Shown here one piece after another: positions 63,589-64,000 of a stretch of DNA of 64,000 nt (position 1 is the stretch's first letter; the number at the start of each line of letters is the position of its first letter). The position numbers and the translations under genes are program-made. A model generated the notes under the pieces. The model was not told the DNA's origin. It was given only the letters and a program-made list of their open reading frames with translations, and did no database searches. This DNA is from Haliclystus octoradiatus. Taxonomy: Eukaryota; Cnidaria; Staurozoa; Stauromedusae; Haliclystidae. The DNA lies in the NCBI GenBank assembly GCA_916610825.1, contig CAKAJK010000003.1, positions 806,001 to 870,000 of the forward strand, given 5' to 3'.

Positions 63589-64000
63589 TTCTTGTTCACA
63601 ATTTTGCACTGATTCCAAATATACTATTTGTGAAATGATTGCTCAACTATAACTCGAGTAATTCGTGTTTGAAGATTTCCTTTGTTTAAAGTTGAAAATT
63701 TGAAACTGTAAAATAGAAGTTTTGAATACAATATTCTTGTTCAGAATTTTTCACTGATTCCAAATATACTATTTGTGAAACGATTACGCCATTATAACTC
63801 GAGAAATTGTTGTTTTAGTTTGACGTACAAAACTTTGTTAAAATTCGAAATTTCAAAACTGTGCATTTTAAACTTTTGAGAACATTATTCTTGTTCACAG
63901 TTTTGCACTGATTCCAAATATACTATTTGTGAAATGATTGCTCAACTATAACTCGAGTAATTCGTGTTTGAAGATTTCTTTTGTTTAAAGTTGAAAATTT
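63589..64000. repeat. P2 unit and start of the next unit, cut by the window end
   Basis: A P2-type unit (cacaatttt, cctttg, aaattgttg, ctgtgcatt) is followed by an A half starting at 63888 that runs off the window. A private change ttcacagttttg lies near 63895. Confidence 0.75.

Larger units (their letters stand above)
1..64000. repeat. Satellite DNA array, 299 bp dimeric unit, spanning the whole window
   Basis: Every part of the window reads as tandem copies of one 299 bp unit made of a 145 bp half (A) and a 154 bp half (B). The spacing of the half-unit start (ttcttgttc) is 145 then 154 almost throughout. Counted by hand, 205 dimers, 10 extra B-type halves, 8 extra A-type halves, one 44 bp deletion, fifteen 1 bp deletions and one 1 bp insertion account for the length exactly. 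Units differ mainly by a few shared diagnostic bases and private changes are rare, so homogenisation is recent. G+C is about 27% by count of a consensus unit. Nothing non-satellite interrupts the array and neither end of it is reached. A role in centromeric or pericentromeric chromatin is inference from the general behaviour of such arrays. The family is not one I recognise. Confidence 0.97.
39432..64000. repeat. Domain IV: mosaic of P and Q units with Domain III fragments
   Basis: A halves mostly begin ttcacaatt or ttcagaatt. Marks are: P1, gattgctgaac with dyad-arm change actgtttg; P3 and P7, cgccctt with gacgtgc; Q3, gaaatttctaaac; and the tail aactcaa on P7, Q3 and related units. Groups of U2-U3-U4 (cttgag, aacttgg, gataactc) reappear at 45702, 51374, 54021, 61043 and 62538, so the two repeat families have exchanged segments. 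Eight extra A-type halves and four extra B-type halves lie here, which shifts the A/B alternation repeatedly. Confidence 0.85.

Noticed and set aside
1-64000. CRISPR array
   Set aside because: The repeat is 145-299 bp and contiguous. There are no short repeats separated by unique spacers, and no cas genes.
1-64000. CENP-B box
   Set aside because: Reading by eye, the ttcg-containing stretches (attcgtg, attcgaaat) lack the ANNCGGG part of the 17 bp vertebrate motif. The ctcggg of types a, e and f is not preceded by TTCG at the right distance.
1-64000. Telomeric or subtelomeric repeats
   Set aside because: No run of TTAGG, TTAGGG, TTTAGGG or similar short repeats occurs in the window.
1-64000. 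Transposon, LTR or target-site duplication
   Set aside because: No stretch departs from the satellite, and no terminal inverted repeats, poly-A tails or coding remnants are present. The odd half-units are satellite hybrids and not insertions.
1-64000. Promoters, TATA boxes and terminators
   Set aside because: tata-like strings such as atatactat are part of the repeated core and occur hundreds of times in 27% G+C DNA. Without transcript data they support nothing.
1-64000. Assembly artefact as the source of the duplicated blocks
   Set aside because: It cannot be excluded from sequence alone, but the copies carry private differences (for example ttcaaaag near 39585, attggtg near 41862, the 44 bp deletion near 51927, gagatttc near 55031). 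That is not expected of simple duplication of the same reads.

Overview
The whole window is one uninterrupted tandem satellite DNA array. I see no gene, RNA gene, transposon, CRISPR array or unrelated sequence in it. The basic unit is a 299 bp dimer of two diverged but clearly homologous half-units: A (145 bp) and B (154 bp). Both halves open with a nearly identical ~47 bp core containing a perfect 6-3-6 inverted repeat (CAAATA-TAC-TATTTG). The unit is about 27% G+C. It has about 7 CpG per 299 bp, so CpG is not depleted. A kilobase-scale satellite with nested higher-order repeats points to a eukaryotic chromosome, most likely pericentromeric or centromeric heterochromatin. The lack of CpG decay fits an organism or region with little CpG methylation (many insects and nematodes, for example). 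I do not recognise the satellite and cannot name the species.

Hand bookkeeping accounts for the distance between the A start lying 50 bases before the window and the last A start at 63888. It needs 205 full dimers, 10 extra B-type half-units, 8 extra A-type half-units, one 44 bp deletion, fifteen 1 bp deletions and one 1 bp insertion. No leftover bases remain. The array is open at both ends: the window starts at about position 51 of an A half and ends inside another A half.

Four domains follow one another without foreign DNA at the joins. Each is defined by a set of linked diagnostic variants. Domain I (1-11767) uses unit types I call a-f in a 10-unit higher-order repeat (2988 bp), then in shuffled blocks. 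Domain II (11768-26581) keeps some of these types and adds g-j, in blocks of 1794, 2392, 2845 and 4639 bp. Domain III (26582-39431) is a 6-unit repeat of 1793 bp (U1-U6) in two alternating versions, X and Y, so the longer period is 12 units or 3586 bp. Domain IV (39432-64000) is a mosaic of unit types P1-P7 and Q1-Q4. It contains tandem blocks of 2537, 2647/2691 and 1495 bp, a ~3.4 kb segment repeated 7466 bp away, and fragments of the Domain III repeat.

Most of the structural interest lies in how the array evolves. Eleven hybrid half-units have their exchange point inside a 29 bp interval of the shared core that contains the dyad. One block carries a 44 bp deletion with 4 bp microhomology that its otherwise near-identical neighbour lacks. 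Short open frames recur in the repeat (65 codons on +, 71 on -). They start at TTG or are closed by single-base variants, and I do not regard them as genes. All unit names (a-j, U1-U6, P1-P7, Q1-Q4) are mine, assigned from the variants described in each entry.
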